Assembly (NCBI GenBank): GCA_008360955.1
Contig: LUCM01004891.1
Coordinates: 124,001-188,000 of the forward strand
Source of the DNA: Fasciolopsis buskii
Lineage: Eukaryota > Platyhelminthes > Trematoda > Plagiorchiida > Fasciolidae
Direction of reading: 5' to 3'
DNA length: 64,000 nt
Under the pieces are notes generated by a model that worked only from the letters and a program-made list of their open reading frames with translations, ran no database searches and was not told the DNA's origin. Shown in pieces: positions 12,881-26,038 of the stretch. Numbering within the stretch: the stretch's first letter is position 1; each line of letters begins with the position of its first letter. A program made the position numbers and the translations under genes.

Positions 12881-15800
12881 AGGTTCCATATTTAGACCAG
12901 TTCTACATTGGTCCAAGTTTGCCAGAAAAACGAAAATTCTGGCTGACAAACTACAACCGGTTCATCAATAAATCGAACACCACTACTAAACAGTTTGAAA
13001 AGTTCCACATGGTACACATGACTTCTCGGTTTAGTGTAGTAAATTCAAATGAGGATTCTATTAACTAGCAGATGCAAATTTTTAATAAAAGCCAGTTGCG
13101 AATACCACCTTTCGAAGAACGGTTTCCAGTACGTATTTGCCATGCCGATGACATTGGTTACCAGCCTAAAAACGTTCAATTCTCAACAACAATTAAGAAA
13201 TCCACAAGCTGACTTTTGTGACACAGTTTGTGCAAGAGAACGAACAGTTTTTGTGAAATAAGAATCGCTTCACTTCGATTATTCTTAATGCGAAATTTTC
13301 GCGACTGCTTTTCCGTGTCACACTTGGGGTCGTGAGAATCGATGGACAAAAAGCAAAACAAACTGTAATTTGGGCGCGATAGAAGAAACATTAATGTCGT
13401 TGATAGCTGATTGAGCGACATATGATTGCTTGATCATTTGTCCGGGATATTCGAAGTGGAATTACGTTGACACACGTAACTGCTCGCGAAGATTCGGTGG
13501 CATAGTTAGTAAATTTTATGCATGTCTGCGTATTTTGTATATACTTTGTTCACTTTTGGGAAACAGTCATTCCCATTCAGCTCAGTGAGCATATTAGATC
13601 CTAGCCTAGGCAATTGTTTACGACTTGCCTAAATATTCCGAATGAACTAACCAATATGGTCTAATTCACACTGGAATGTTTGAAAAAACAAACATCCACC
13701 ATACCAGTCGAAATTCGTGAATAGAGACTATACATTCGAAGAAACGGTTTGTTTCTCATGAACAGAAGCCCCCTAGAGCAATACCGTGACACCAATCGCG
13801 ATAAGGTAATAGGATAGTTTTCCATCTTTCCCGAGCAACATGTAATAAGCCAGCGATTCATCGGGGCAGCCGAGTAAATTCGGTTCAGTCTACCAAGCGC
13901 GATGATTCATGCGTTTCGCAATGGCGTTCTGTTTGTCCAGGTGCAGCAAAATCATCCAAGTGTAGAAGAAACGCGAATTATTCTCTCACCTGTCTATAGG
14001 AATCTCGTGAAACGAAATACGTTTTCTTCGGATAAAGGTAATGTTTCATGAAATTTATTTTCCCAATATCAGAAAAATATTCAAGGCGGAAACAAATGTG
14101 ATAGAAGTATTCGAGCAATTTTCTAGCAATCCTCATCGCTTGTTTTAGACATGTCAAGGAATAATAATAAAAGATTTTTATCGGATAAATCAAATCGATA
14201 TCCCCGCAATTAGTGTGCCAAAGTTGCACCTTTAGAACTTGAGCGCACTTGCGATACTAACTGAAAAGTATCCCAGCCGTTTTCCATCTCACAGATTAGA
14301 AAATGACACTTGCCAGAGTGTTCATTATCGGGGTCGAAGAAGTTTGAATTTGCAACGGAACTAATGGTTGGGAACCACATTTTTGTAGTGCCGATTTTCT
14401 CAAATTGATATTCCAAGAGCTAATAATTTACTGTCGCCTTGAAAATAACGATATCAACTCAATATGATTGCAAACTAACTGTCTTTCTTGGCTTGACTCA
14501 ATCAAATTAGCATTTTTCATAAAAAAATCGAATGTTTGGCCTGTCACGAAAGTCTTTGTTTCGGTAGTATGATTATCCTCGATTTTGCATGAAATTTTAG
14601 AGCTTTTATTTAAATCTTTTGGTATCATCGCAGCGCACAAACTGAAACAACTTGCAGAGAACCTCTTCATCTAGAAAAAAATTGAAAACAGGACTTTTCG
14701 TCATGCTTGACACGGTCTAAGGCTAGGTTCCAGAACAGCCTAGCATCACTGCTTTCTGAAGAGCAGTTCCCAGAATTCGTCCGTTAGTTTTTCCTCGTCT
14801 GAAGTGGAAAATAACAGTGTTATCGAATATTTCACAGAATATTAGTCTTTGTAGAACAAATGCTATTCAGCCTGATGATCGGCCTTGCCCTTGAAAAATT
14901 GCTCACCAAACTAAGCGAAAACTCAGTTGTAAGTGGCTTGGTAAAACAAGCCGGTTAGTATTAAGCAAAATGCTGTTTTTTCATTTAAAAAGCAACCAGA
15001 CTTTAAGGCCAGTGGAAAATCGAACGGCTCTGTTTTGTCTGCACATTGGAAATCACAAGTCGGCATCGGAACGCTAATCTGCCAACTTACTTGACCATGA
15101 ATTTTGATTAGATTATCCGTATTTTCTTTAAAAGTATACAAATCACTTTCGTTTTTCGATTTCTTTTCAATACTTTGAAACAGTCCAGATCATTGTTCAA
15201 GTAAGTGTCACAAATCAGACAACATCATTGCAAACGCGTTAAAAATCGGCTTCGTTTGTCACGCTAATTAGAAATACTATATTTGTTAATCGCCACACAC
15301 AAATGCTTACTAATAAAAACGATCTGATTTAAATACTATATACAATCACTTATTGCGTTTTCCAATCTCGCACACTTAGACAGTCGGAGTTTTCGAACCA
15401 TGAGACTGTTGTCACGCATAGCTTTTTTGAATTTTACAATCTCTTGCCCAACGTTACGTTTTGGCCAAAGGTTAGTTTTTCGTCAACTCAGACTACGAAA
15501 CGATCAACTGTTAATAATACTTATTGTCTAACCGGTTCAAATGCTTTGGTCATTTTAGAAAATTGAAATATTGAAGCAATACAAAGGAGGGGGGTTAACG
15601 AATATTTTTCAGTCAACATTGTCCAATTTAAATTTTTAATCTGCATTATTTTAGACTGTCTGACTCGTTCACGATTGTTTCCTTCGATTTGAACTGCTGT
15701 TCTTTTCATATCACCTAGAGTTAACAAAGCCGTCATAACTGAACACTCACAAAAGTGTGTTTTTATCATGAACGGTTTCGGTTTTCTCAAAACCTGAAAT

Positions 15801-18800
15801 GAATAATAATTTATTTATGTCCGAACGCAAATGCGTACTTGCGTTTGCCTATCTGATTTTACAACTAATCACAGCCAGCTTGTAACACAAGTTAAATTGA
15901 AGTATTTTCACTCTCTACTCTAAGGTTATGCCTTAAATTTGTCTGATAGTGAGCTATAGTTGTGGTAAATTACTGGGGAGAAGGAGACTGAATGAAAAAA
16001 ACAAAATGTGAACACTAATTAATTTGTTCGGTAAAAACCTAATTGGTACTGCGTCTTGGATTCCTTCGTCAGTAGACAAAATGTTTTGCATTCCGGGATT
16101 GGCGGCTGCGTTGAACTCGTCGACACAAACAGATTACGTTACTTTGTCAAACACTGCTTCATATCGAAAGTTTCTAACGCTCTCACAGGCTAGTTTTTCA
16201 ACTGGTTAGATGAAATCGCATTTACTGCTCTAACTGCCATGGGTACAATGGTCTCTTAAATATCAGAACTGTTAGAGCAATGTTAGTTCAGTGAATAACA
16301 TTAAAGGATGGAAAATGTGAGTGATTGCACCAACCTAAATCTTTGCACTACAAGCATAAATTGTCCAAGCCTCGTTATGAGCTCTGCTTTGACTGGAGAA
16401 CTAAGACCGCCATCCACAATGCTCTTCATCATTGCGATTTCTGACAATCATTTCAAGCGAAGTGACCTCCTCTTCTAACTTCCCAACGGGAATGTATTGA
16501 TAACGGATACAAATGGGCGGTTCAGTCAGAGGAATAACTTGTTTTTGCCGTTTTCTAGTATTTCGCAAGGTTTGAATATATTGCCGAGGCACTAACAAAG
16601 ACGTCATGTCTATTGGCTTTCTAATTGCCCGTGAGTTGAATGACAGTAGTGAGCATGAATTCTCTAATTCAAAGTAATACTGTAACCAGACTTCACAGGG
16701 ACCGTTCATGTAAAAACCGGTTTAGTAATTCGGCTTTTAAATAGTGGAACAGAGTAAATGGCTACGAGGATAGAAAGCAAACGCGAGGTCGTCTACGGTT
16801 CAAAAGACTGGTAGAAGAATACTAAATAATATAAGTACGATGAAGATGACTGTCTACTTCCCTAAGAGAAGTGAGTGGAAATGGTTTCAACGAGAACTCC
16901 TGAACCAAGCACCGAGAAGCAGAATGCAGTGCAGTAACGGTAGAAAGGTGAGATCGACAAAATCCCTCCACAGTGGGCCAGTGACTGACATCTGCAGGTG
17001 AGGCACGAATAACCAATCAATCGAGAGACCACTGTATAAACTCACGAAGGCATGAAAAGAGAGCAGACGAAGCCACGCTTCATACCTGATTGCAGCATTC
17101 GGATACGGGATGAATTTTAGCCAAGAGGAACAGAAGATGAGTTGGGGTGAAGGATCGTCCGAAGCCGAGTAGAATATCAACTTCATGCGTGAGGTGAGAA
17201 TCAAACAAGGTCAATTTTTTACTTGAAATGCCACAAGCTCCGCAGTTTCTCCCTAAAGACGTGCATCTAATTGTTGTCCTGTGCATCGGTTAGCATCCCG
17301 TTTCTTTTTTTTACTTATTCGCTTCCAAACTGTGATTTGGTTCTTTCTTACTTGGTTATTTCAATGGCATTTAAGCATTACGTATGGAAACCTTCTTGCA
17401 CAATAAACTCCAAAATTGTTGAATATTTGTCTTTATGACAAAAACGTCTTCACAGGTGTGTCGCTTGACCCAAATTATGCATTTTTTATCAGTCGTACTG
17501 GACGTTTCCTATCCACGTGATAATAATGCATGATTTTTACTACCAACCTGGGAATAGGGTTTATGAATTCACATCAGGTGACAAGCACACTTAAAATGGT
17601 TATATTTTGGTAGGTTATACTAGAACATGCATTGAAAGACCTTCGTGAATAACTTTGTTTGATTCGTTTCTGTGTAAAATTGAATGATTATAAAGTAAAA
17701 CGATAGTGCAAATTTGCAGATGATCATCACATGAAAAAGTATCAGTCAGCATAAAACTACTTTGGAATGGATTGATGTAGATAGCAACATATAAACAGAC
17801 AAAAAGTAGCTCACCCCTATACTAACTATGCACAGTAAGCCTTGCTTGTTCCTCAAGAAAATCAGACCTAAGGCAACCGTGACAGGAGAAATTCGAACTA
17901 GTCGCTTTGTGCAACTGAAAGTTTAGTATATACACGACCATTTGTGGACTGAACGAATGACTTTAACTCAACACTACTTGCACAGTCTCGTCGCCTGGTT
18001 CCTGGACAACTTCACATTCCTGATGACAGTAAAAGGCTTGCTGACGTGGACATTAACCAGTCAAATCAACCAACTCGACGAATGCCATTATTATACGTCC
18101 CAATGGCTTATCGGTTTTAAACGGCACGAGATAATTTTTCACAGTCTCAGATCTAGAACACGTGTAATTTTCTGTCCATTTGATGGGGAAAGAAGGAAGA
18201 CAATCTCCACGGGGTGCAAGTGTTGCAATCCGATGCACGTTTAAAAAATCAGTTTACATGAAAAGTTTGGCATCGGACTAAAAGCGAAAGTGACCTTCGC
18301 GTCGGGGAGTACAGCAATCTATACAACTTGTCTTACATGATCTTTTTGCTCTGATCCAACGAAGATTAATAACTTCATATTCGTCAGGAAAGAACGCGCT
18401 TCTCATTTTCCGGTCCGGTCAACCAAATGACCAATAGAAATGTTGCGCTTTGTGATATTCAATGCCAAATAGCATCTCGAAATTTCTCTTGCGCTACCAA
18501 CATTGGTTTTTGAGTTGTAGGCGTAGGAAGATGTTCTCTATGATGTGCATGGTCTGCCGATGATCCCCACATAATAAACCAGTTCTATTGTGCTTCCTTG
18601 GTGACTCCTGTGAGTGGAACTTACTTCCCTTGTTGCACGCCAGTGTGTCGCAGCTGATAAGTACATTATAAAAGATAAAAGACAACAAATGTGAGATTCT
18701 TCAGCTACGAACAAGCCAAGACGTTCGACAATTTAACTCCAGGATTCGAGTTATTTTTCTTGTGTGCCAAACGGCAGAGAAGAAATAATTTTGAATTTGT

Positions 18801-19054
18801 CATATCGAAACCCAGACACAGAGTCGCTAATGTTGTGGCCACTGAGAAACATGGCAGATGTCCATCGTGCGAAGATACGAATGCAAAATTCTAATTGAAT
18901 TCCCTACGAATGATTAATCCGTTCACGTGAAACACAGCAGTAATTCGCAGGAAGTTTTTATTCGGCATGTCAGAGAAAGTCTACAGAAAGAGAACACATG
19001 GACGAAAGGTCGGAAATTTTTCCGCATATTATGAAGTCGAAGAACGTGTATGTC

Positions 19055-19330
19055 AGTTACCGGGGCTCGGTTATCAAGTGGATTGAATGCCTGTGACCAA
19101 AAAGTCAGAGATTCAAATTGTAGATCTGCCGGTCACTTCGATGATACACGGTGATTTCCTGTCACCCTACTCGTTACAACACCTGACCTATTAGGGTCCT
19201 AAGTGGTTCTATACCACTCCATGTTTCAGGGTCATGGTCACCGGTTCACCCTGCCCCGGGTAGTTTGTCCACTGACTGTAGGGCATGCCCTGTCCACTAA
19301 GTGCATGCTTCTAGCGGGTCTTAGAAAAAG
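19055..19330 (-). repeat. SINE family B copy, minus strand
   Basis: The reverse complement aligns with 48601-48783. Shared blocks include ATAGAACCACTTAGG, TAGGTCAGGTGTTGT and AGTGACCGGCAGATCT. A degraded B-box region follows (TTTGAATCTCTGAC; the better copy has GGTTCGAATCTCTGACC). About 90 more bases extend upstream here than could be matched in the other copy. The overlapping open frame at 19203-19391 is not a gene. Confidence 0.6.
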
Positions 19331-22300
19331 AAAATTTTATACATTTCACAGTTTCATCATTTATAATCTCATATTGGTTTTGGTACTCTAATGCCATTTA
19401 AAAAGACTGGTATAAATTGGCAAAGCCACACTTTAAGCCAAGCCAAATAGGGGAGTCTGTACAACTATTGGGGATGTCTCACGTTGGTTTCACATTGTGT
19501 TCGCTAGTATTGGAAACAACTTAATTGCTTCTGTGGGCTGGATCTATTTTATAACGGAGAAAAGGAAAGAGAGAAGTCGGCTCTGCTTCGACTGCAGGTC
19601 CTCAATCGATTTTCTTTCGCGACCGCTTTCTCCATTTCTCACAAACTCTAGTGAAAAAAAACAATTCGAGCAGACGAAATTTTCGTTTATTATTCAAAAT
19701 CGAATCTTTATAATTGGTCCTCTATGGTCAACATTTGCTAATCGATTTGTTTGCTGACTAATTAGGCCCATCGTTATTACCTGACCTTGTCAGGTGGTTC
19801 TTCTGCTCAGTTGATCGATCGAAATAACTAGCGCAATGCCGCGGCACTTGCTTTGAACTTTGATTGGGACAATGGATTCATCATCCAATACCCTTACACA
19901 ACCCGAGTGCACCATTAGTTCGGTTTGTGACTAATCAACAAAAATGTGGAAGCACAGAAGGCCTACTTCAATTGGCCAGGAACTGTCGGCATCGTACACA
20001 CAGCGTACCTCGACTGAGCTTGATTCAGAAGTGGATGAATTTGAGGGGAACGCCAAAGCCACTTGGCTATGTTCACCGTCTTTTAAATTTTCGAAATCAA
20101 CATGATTTCTTGAAAGTGTCTACCGGTGTGCGATCAAAGACGCGACCATATAGAAACTGGAAATCAAAATGATGTGAAATCCATAACCCGTTCAATAAAC
20201 ATCTAAAGGCAAAATAGGATTTTCAACTTGCGGCCAAGTGTTCTAAGCCCGCAAGCTGTTAGATCATCATTGAATTCCACCAAAGGAATGATGAATAAGC
20301 GCGCTTGTGCCTTGCAATAGGCTCCCTGAAACAGATCCCATTAGTTTCAATACATGATAATCAATTCTGTACAACGGATAGATTTATACAACTGAGTAAA
20401 ATTTTATTTAACCTTGTCCACCATCTGTCTGACAAATAAATGTGAAACTTCCCAATCTAATATGAAACATCACTGGTGCATACTGCTGAAAAACAGTGGT
20501 CCTTTGAATGAGAACAGAAATCAAAGATCTTGCAATGAAGAATGTAAACAAGAGAAGGACAATCACAAGAAGACATGACCGTGTGCCTGCATCGTACATG
20601 ATGAAAGCACTATGTCATGCATACACATTTCAAAAGGCTTACGAATCCTGACACCATATTTGATCAATGTGTTGGACAGAAATAGCAATCGTAATATTAA
20701 TCATGACCGAAAAATATGAGTAGGCGAACCTCATAAGAACAAATGTGGGATTTACCCCATAACTAGGCGCTGTGCAAGCATTCCGCCTTGATCAACTTCA
20801 TTCCAAAGGAAGTAGGTATCTAGGCTATTTTCCTCAAATCAATTCAGTGGAGAACGGCGAAACACCAGATGTGTCACAAATAATGCAGATTTTGTTTTTA
20901 CTGTTAACAATGAATATTTTCACCCATAACAATCTATACTATGAAAAACTCCGCCAAACGACAGCTGAAACGGTCAGCTGACTGTGACAAGGAAAATCAG
21001 GGAAAGTACTCATAGAAATTGCAGCATGGTCCTCCAGAGATCATCCGTCTTCCCAGTTGAAAAACTGCGTATCACATTTGATAGTATTTCATTATTTATC
21101 GGTTCACATATCACGTTTGGTTTTTTCCTTCTAACAGGATCGAATTTTGTCGCCGGTTGTCTGGCAAAGTGGTACACATATCAATCGTTATGTGATGATG
21201 CATTGTCTTCCGTTGTCCCTTAACCTGAAATTCGATCGTTCAAAGATTCCTGTCGACAATGACAATCACAGTTAGTCATCGTGTCCGGTCACTGGGATCA
21301 GCTGGGAATGTAAATTAATTCAAACTGCCAGCGCCTTAATGGATATTCTTCACCGAACGAAGTTACGAAAGACACTTGATCGAATATTCTTGAAGAACCA
21401 GGTAATAAGTAATAGCAGAACTCATAAAAATCGAATGCAAATCAATAGCAACCTCTAGTATATCATTAAGATCAAACTCAGTCGCAGCATCACAAAGTAA
21501 AGAGGAATGACCAAAGAGACTATGTGTGGGAAACCAAACACGAAATTAGGAGCCAAGAAACAAGAGAACCAGTTGTTTTCTCGAATACTGAATTGCAGCC
21601 GTCATTCGACTACTATTTTGTTTGAACGGACCACTTGCTATGGTGACATACTGCGAATCAAGAAGACAACATTGGTAACAATGTCTAGACCAAGTCCACC
21701 TAATCACACGAAGAAAACATTATGAATATTGCTCACTGAAAGCCTCACAAAGGTCACCAGGTCTACTTCTGGTTGCCTGGTGGTGATTAAACAATTAACA
21801 GCATGGGGTTGGAAAGTAAATTTTAATCCACATGACTGCTGGTCAATTCCGCAACAAGCAGTCTAGAACCAACCACGGTTCTATTTCCAAAGATAATGCA
21901 AACCGTATTATTACTAATTAGATAAGCAGAAGAAATGCAAAACTAAAAGAAAACTAGACAACAAAATTTAATGGCTCCCAATCTGGGGAAATAGAAATGA
22001 GGCACTTTTGCACTTTGTTTCGGCCAAATGAATGCAATCATTCTCAAAACTTTTGAAGGTGATGACTCTAGATTCACTGTACCTATGAAATTACCAGGAG
22101 TCGATGACGGTATAAACCGGGTATACTCGGTTTTCTTCAGGAACTCAGCATTTAGAAATTGTGTTTAAGAATAGAATACATAGTTGTAAAATTTGTCTAT
22201 TCCTATTTGCTTACGTTTAATGTAAAACATAAATTACATTCTGCGGTTTCTGACAGCTTGCAGGAGGAAACGATTTTGAAAGGTTGAAAGACTTCTGTTC

Positions 22301-23789
22301 TTGTGCAATACCAAACTACCTGATCGGTGACAGAAATCAGTGACAGATTTCCGAGGTCAGCATGAAGATAAACGAAATTTCATGCAGTTCCAACAAAAAT
22401 AACAGTAGTTGCGAGAGTAAAAGTGAGCTGGAATTACTTCCAGCAACCTAGACAACGCTTCAGTCTCGAAGTCTCCCTCTTACTGAAACAACTACAAAAG
22501 TGACACATCACTGCTTACTCTCGCTTTGCTTTTTTTCTGTTTCAGCAAACAGTAAGAGCTCATTTTGTTGTATTTGAAATGTCTGCACTCGAAATTCTGT
22601 TTCATACTCTTTCTTAAAAAACTGTTCATCATCTGGCGATGAATTCACGATCTCCCAAAGTGAGGAGGAAGGATTTGAACAATCCGCCAAATTTGGTTTC
22701 AAGTTTGACAGTGAAAGCTGTTCACCTACTGAACAGAACTGCCAAGCGCAATTTGGCAGTGTGATGTGGTAGTAGTGTCGTTCCACCGAAAGCCTCGTCC
22801 AAACAAAAACATGTTTCGTTCTGAAAATGCTGTCAGCACATAGCCTACACCGAAGTGGGAAATAATCTGCACAGCCGGTACAAACTGTTTTGCCACTGTT
22901 TAGTCAGAGAAGACAGATTTCAAACAACACGTCATTGTGATTCAACCGTGAACAGAAGGTTTCCATTCCATTTGGCTAATATTGCCTCATTTTAAATATG
23001 ATTAGGCTGTGTCACTGGAAATCCTCACGGGCCACAAAACACATTGCCTCCGATGCTCGAATAAATGGGCACATTTGCTTTCGGCTTAGCATTCGTGCAG
23101 CATTAAGGCGCTTATGATCAAAGAGGTCACGAGTCAAGCCTTCAGCTAAACAATGCTGTACAAGAGGAAGATTTTGCGTATTTTACCTTATTCATCATGT
23201 TGCAAACCTTAACAACCTGAATCCATAATACCTACACTCTCTTTTGTGCGATTATTACCTTCGATAACTACCCATAGAATTCCGAGTAAATGAACCTGGA
23301 AATATATTTTTTGTTAACACACTCCGTCTGACCATATCATTTTGGCATTGATTGTGCCAATGGGACTGCGTGGAACGTTTACATTATTGAGCCTGAACGG
23401 TCAAGGTATCGAATTACAAAAGAAAACGATTTTTCGTACTGGAACAAGTCTTTGTTCTAAATGTGTCGTCAGTAGTGTCATTCGTAATTCGACCTTTCGG
23501 TTACCAACGTGATCTCCATCGGCCAACAATTCTCAGCCGAAAATAATTGGTTTTTAATTAATCTTAGGATTCTATTAGATAAAAGGCTAAATGGGCTGCA
23601 TGAAACTATGGAAAATATGTATTTTACCGTAGCTTAATCTAATAACATGTGCACGTCGTGCGGTCTGAATGAGCTGCATCCGAGAAGTATCACGGCAGAC
23701 AAAATTTTAATTACCAGTGTTATTGAAAACTGGATGACCCAACTAAGCAAAATCATTTAACTGAGAAATTTTATACCTATTTTTTAATT

Positions 23790-24063
23790 CACGAAACAAT
23801 TCACCATGTGATATCAACGCTCAAATGACCATTAGGAAACCGCGGGAGCACTGTACAGTTGTACAGGCTAGGGTACTCGACTCAAAACCACTCGTCCCGC
23901 GTCAACATCCCAGTTCCGGCGAGGTGAGTATGCACTGCTGATGATTTCTAACAAGGAAGAAACAACTGCATAGTGCTTCCATGGTTTCTTAATGTTGAGT
24001 TGAGCGTTGACATCACATGGTGAATTACTTCATGAAAACATCTAACCTCCTACTTCTAACATG
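23790..24063 (+). mobile_element. Ribozyme-SINE copy A1 with a 73-nt inverted repeat
   Basis: The + strand order is: inverted copy of the tail (23790-23862), tRNA-like head (TAGGGTACTCGACTCAAAACC, then a poor B box near 23900), hammerhead fold (23932-23976), and tail (GTTGACATCACATGGTGAAT) running to about 24063. The arms 23790-23862 and 23962-24034 are imperfect inverted repeats of equal length; the best-matched ends read AATTCACCATGTGAT on one side and its complement on the other. Five copies of this family lie in the window. A head-to-head insertion or foldback event is the likely origin of the arms. Confidence 0.7.
23932..23976 (+). ncRNA. Type I hammerhead ribozyme fold, probably inactive
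   Basis: Stem I 5' strand GCACTG (23932-23937) is followed by an intact core CTGATGA (23938-23944). Stem II is TTTC with GGAA around the loop TAACAA (945-958), followed by GAAA (23959-23962). Stem III is CAACTG (963-968), and stem I 3' strand TAGTGC (971-976) pairs with GCACTG with one G-T wobble. The cleavage triplet position reads GCA where the 54.8-kb copy has GTA. The required U is therefore gone and self-cleavage is not expected. The architecture matches the hammerheads of schistosome Sm-alpha elements and animal retrozymes. Confidence 0.7.
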
Positions 24064-25514
24064 TCATTCAATTCCGTTGTTAACAAAAATTAAGGCACGT
24101 CACATTTAAGAAGGGTTCACGGCGGACTAAGAGCTGGTGAGCAACGAAGTTGCCGGGCCACGAGAAAACCCGAGCCAGCAACGTTCATGACGAAATGCAG
24201 ACCTCGTCCTCGATGAATGATACAAAGTTTAATTTCGATTTTGCTGTAAATAATTGCCAGTCAGAGAGACATTCTACTTTATAAAAAGGTAAAGTGTCTC
24301 TTTTGTCTCCGCGTCTTTCCTGTCTCGTAAAGGAGACTGAATTTGAATCTTTAAATTATTTCTTAGACGGTGTCTGGGAAAAAGAAAGAAATGTCAAGAT
24401 GACATCTTTTGGGAATATGATAGAAAGCACAAATTTATCAAGTTTTTGCAATAACTAACGCGTATAATTTTCCGAGTAATTAGTTTCTCCTTTCCGTTCC
24501 TCCATCTACCATCCATCCCCCAATCCACCGCCCGAGTAACACGTTAGTGAGTGCTGGAAATTGACAAATCGAGACAAAGGATCATTTCACTTTTCGGTCA
24601 CCGCTTAACTAATTACCGCAAAGGTCACCACCTGTTCAATTTAACACAAAGTTGGAAAAATCAATCAAGCGATTATAGCATGGGAATTACAACGGGGAAT
24701 AAGAGTGATGGATGTGAAACATACATGATCAACGCTGAGCATGCTCTCACCGAGACGAGACAGCCACAATGTGATGCGTCTGTCGACAAACTGAAATTCG
24801 TACCCCCACAAGTATGGAATGTGAGATAGATTTTTTCGTAGACTAGGCTAACGAGACTATTCGACAGTGCGCTTTATATTGGACTACAGGTATTTCACTC
24901 TTTTAGTCGGGGGAATCAAAGTCAGGCCTTAGTTGTTAAAGAAATCAACATTTTGGAACACGAAAACAGTGAGATGGTATCAAACAGACACAAGACTGCA
25001 TATTTTTACCAATGCGCCTCACTGCCTCTTTCATGCGCATTGACGTTCCTGCAGGAGACGGTGTAAGAGAAATTCCATTGCGAAGAAAATAAAGCAAAAA
25101 AGCTTCCCATTATCCTCAGCTACTGAAACTATTTTATCTCAGTAGTGGCCCATAAACCATGAGTCCACTCCAGAGCATCACACCTATCCTGACTTTCTCC
25201 CTCAGTTGCAACCCTTTAGCCACCATCGTGTAGTGTCCAATAAGGGGGCTTTAAAATGACCTAATCTTTGGTATTGATAGTGCGGCATGTGCAACAATCG
25301 GTGCTTGGCATATATCGTGGCCATCTGCCGCATGTGAATTAGTCAACTACTTGGTTACTAATTCTGACTTAGTTGAAAGTTGTTGGCAGTCCTCGATTAG
25401 GTTTCCCAGTTTGCCTTGGTCCACATATTAGAAATATATGTGGAAGATAACATACCCCCATCCCAAACCTAGAAATGTTAAATCGACACTTACGTGCAAC
25501 CAGTAAACGAAATC

Positions 25515-25533
25515 ATATATATATATATATATA
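25515..25533. repeat. Short AT microsatellite
   Basis: Nine to ten uninterrupted AT units. Confidence 0.85.
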
Positions 25534-25861
25534 AGGTATTTGGAAAATAAAAATATCGACTTTGGGAAATGATGGCAGATTAAACCGCACGTAGACGAAA
25601 GGCAGCTGGGACACATATCTGTGCAGTGCACCAAGTTGCATTCAAAGCTTTATGTCAGAATTGCAGTCTAACAAAATTTTAGACGATAACGATTAATTAG
25701 CTATCGTCATAAAATTCACTTGTGACGGTTTAGTGTTTGCATTTTGTCTCGGTCAATCACGTTTCTGTTTGAGTCTTTCGGCGATCGTAAACCAATTGAG
25801 ACACGCTAAATTATAGTATGCAGCTATCTTCTAGAACGAGTACTTCCCGTTTAGCCTAAAT

Positions 25862-26038
25862 TAGTTCTAAGTCGAATGCCTTAGCCATTACGCCACCTGG
25901 CAGGTTCTGAGCTTTTTGTTGAAATTCACCACATGATGTTGTACATTGCTTCAGCGGTTTTCTGATGGTGAGTCGAGCGGAGATATCACATGGTGAATTC
26001 TTCATAAAATCATTCAATCTACTACGACCAACATGTAA
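25862..26038 (-). mobile_element. Ribozyme-SINE copy A2, rearranged
   Basis: The minus strand carries the tRNA-like head (GGTGGCGTAATGGCTAAGGC, ATTCGACTTAGAA) at about 25862-25905. The + strand carries a tail segment from TTGTACATTGCTTC through ATATCACATGGTGAATT (about 25938-26005) and on to ACATGT near 26036. Head and tail therefore face opposite ways, and AAATTCACCACATGAT and ATCACATGGTGAATT form an inverted pair. The tail segment starts at the position that corresponds to the hammerhead cleavage site in the intact copy. No ribozyme core is present. Confidence 0.6.

Noticed and set aside
16822..17286. Overlapping minus-strand frames in a GC-richer patch of intron 1
   Set aside because: Read like a decayed coding sequence, but no motif could be assigned in any frame.
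18022..18060. CTGATGA elsewhere (also near 1339 and 62601) as possible ribozymes
   Set aside because: No GAAA at the right distance after a stem and no complementary stem I.
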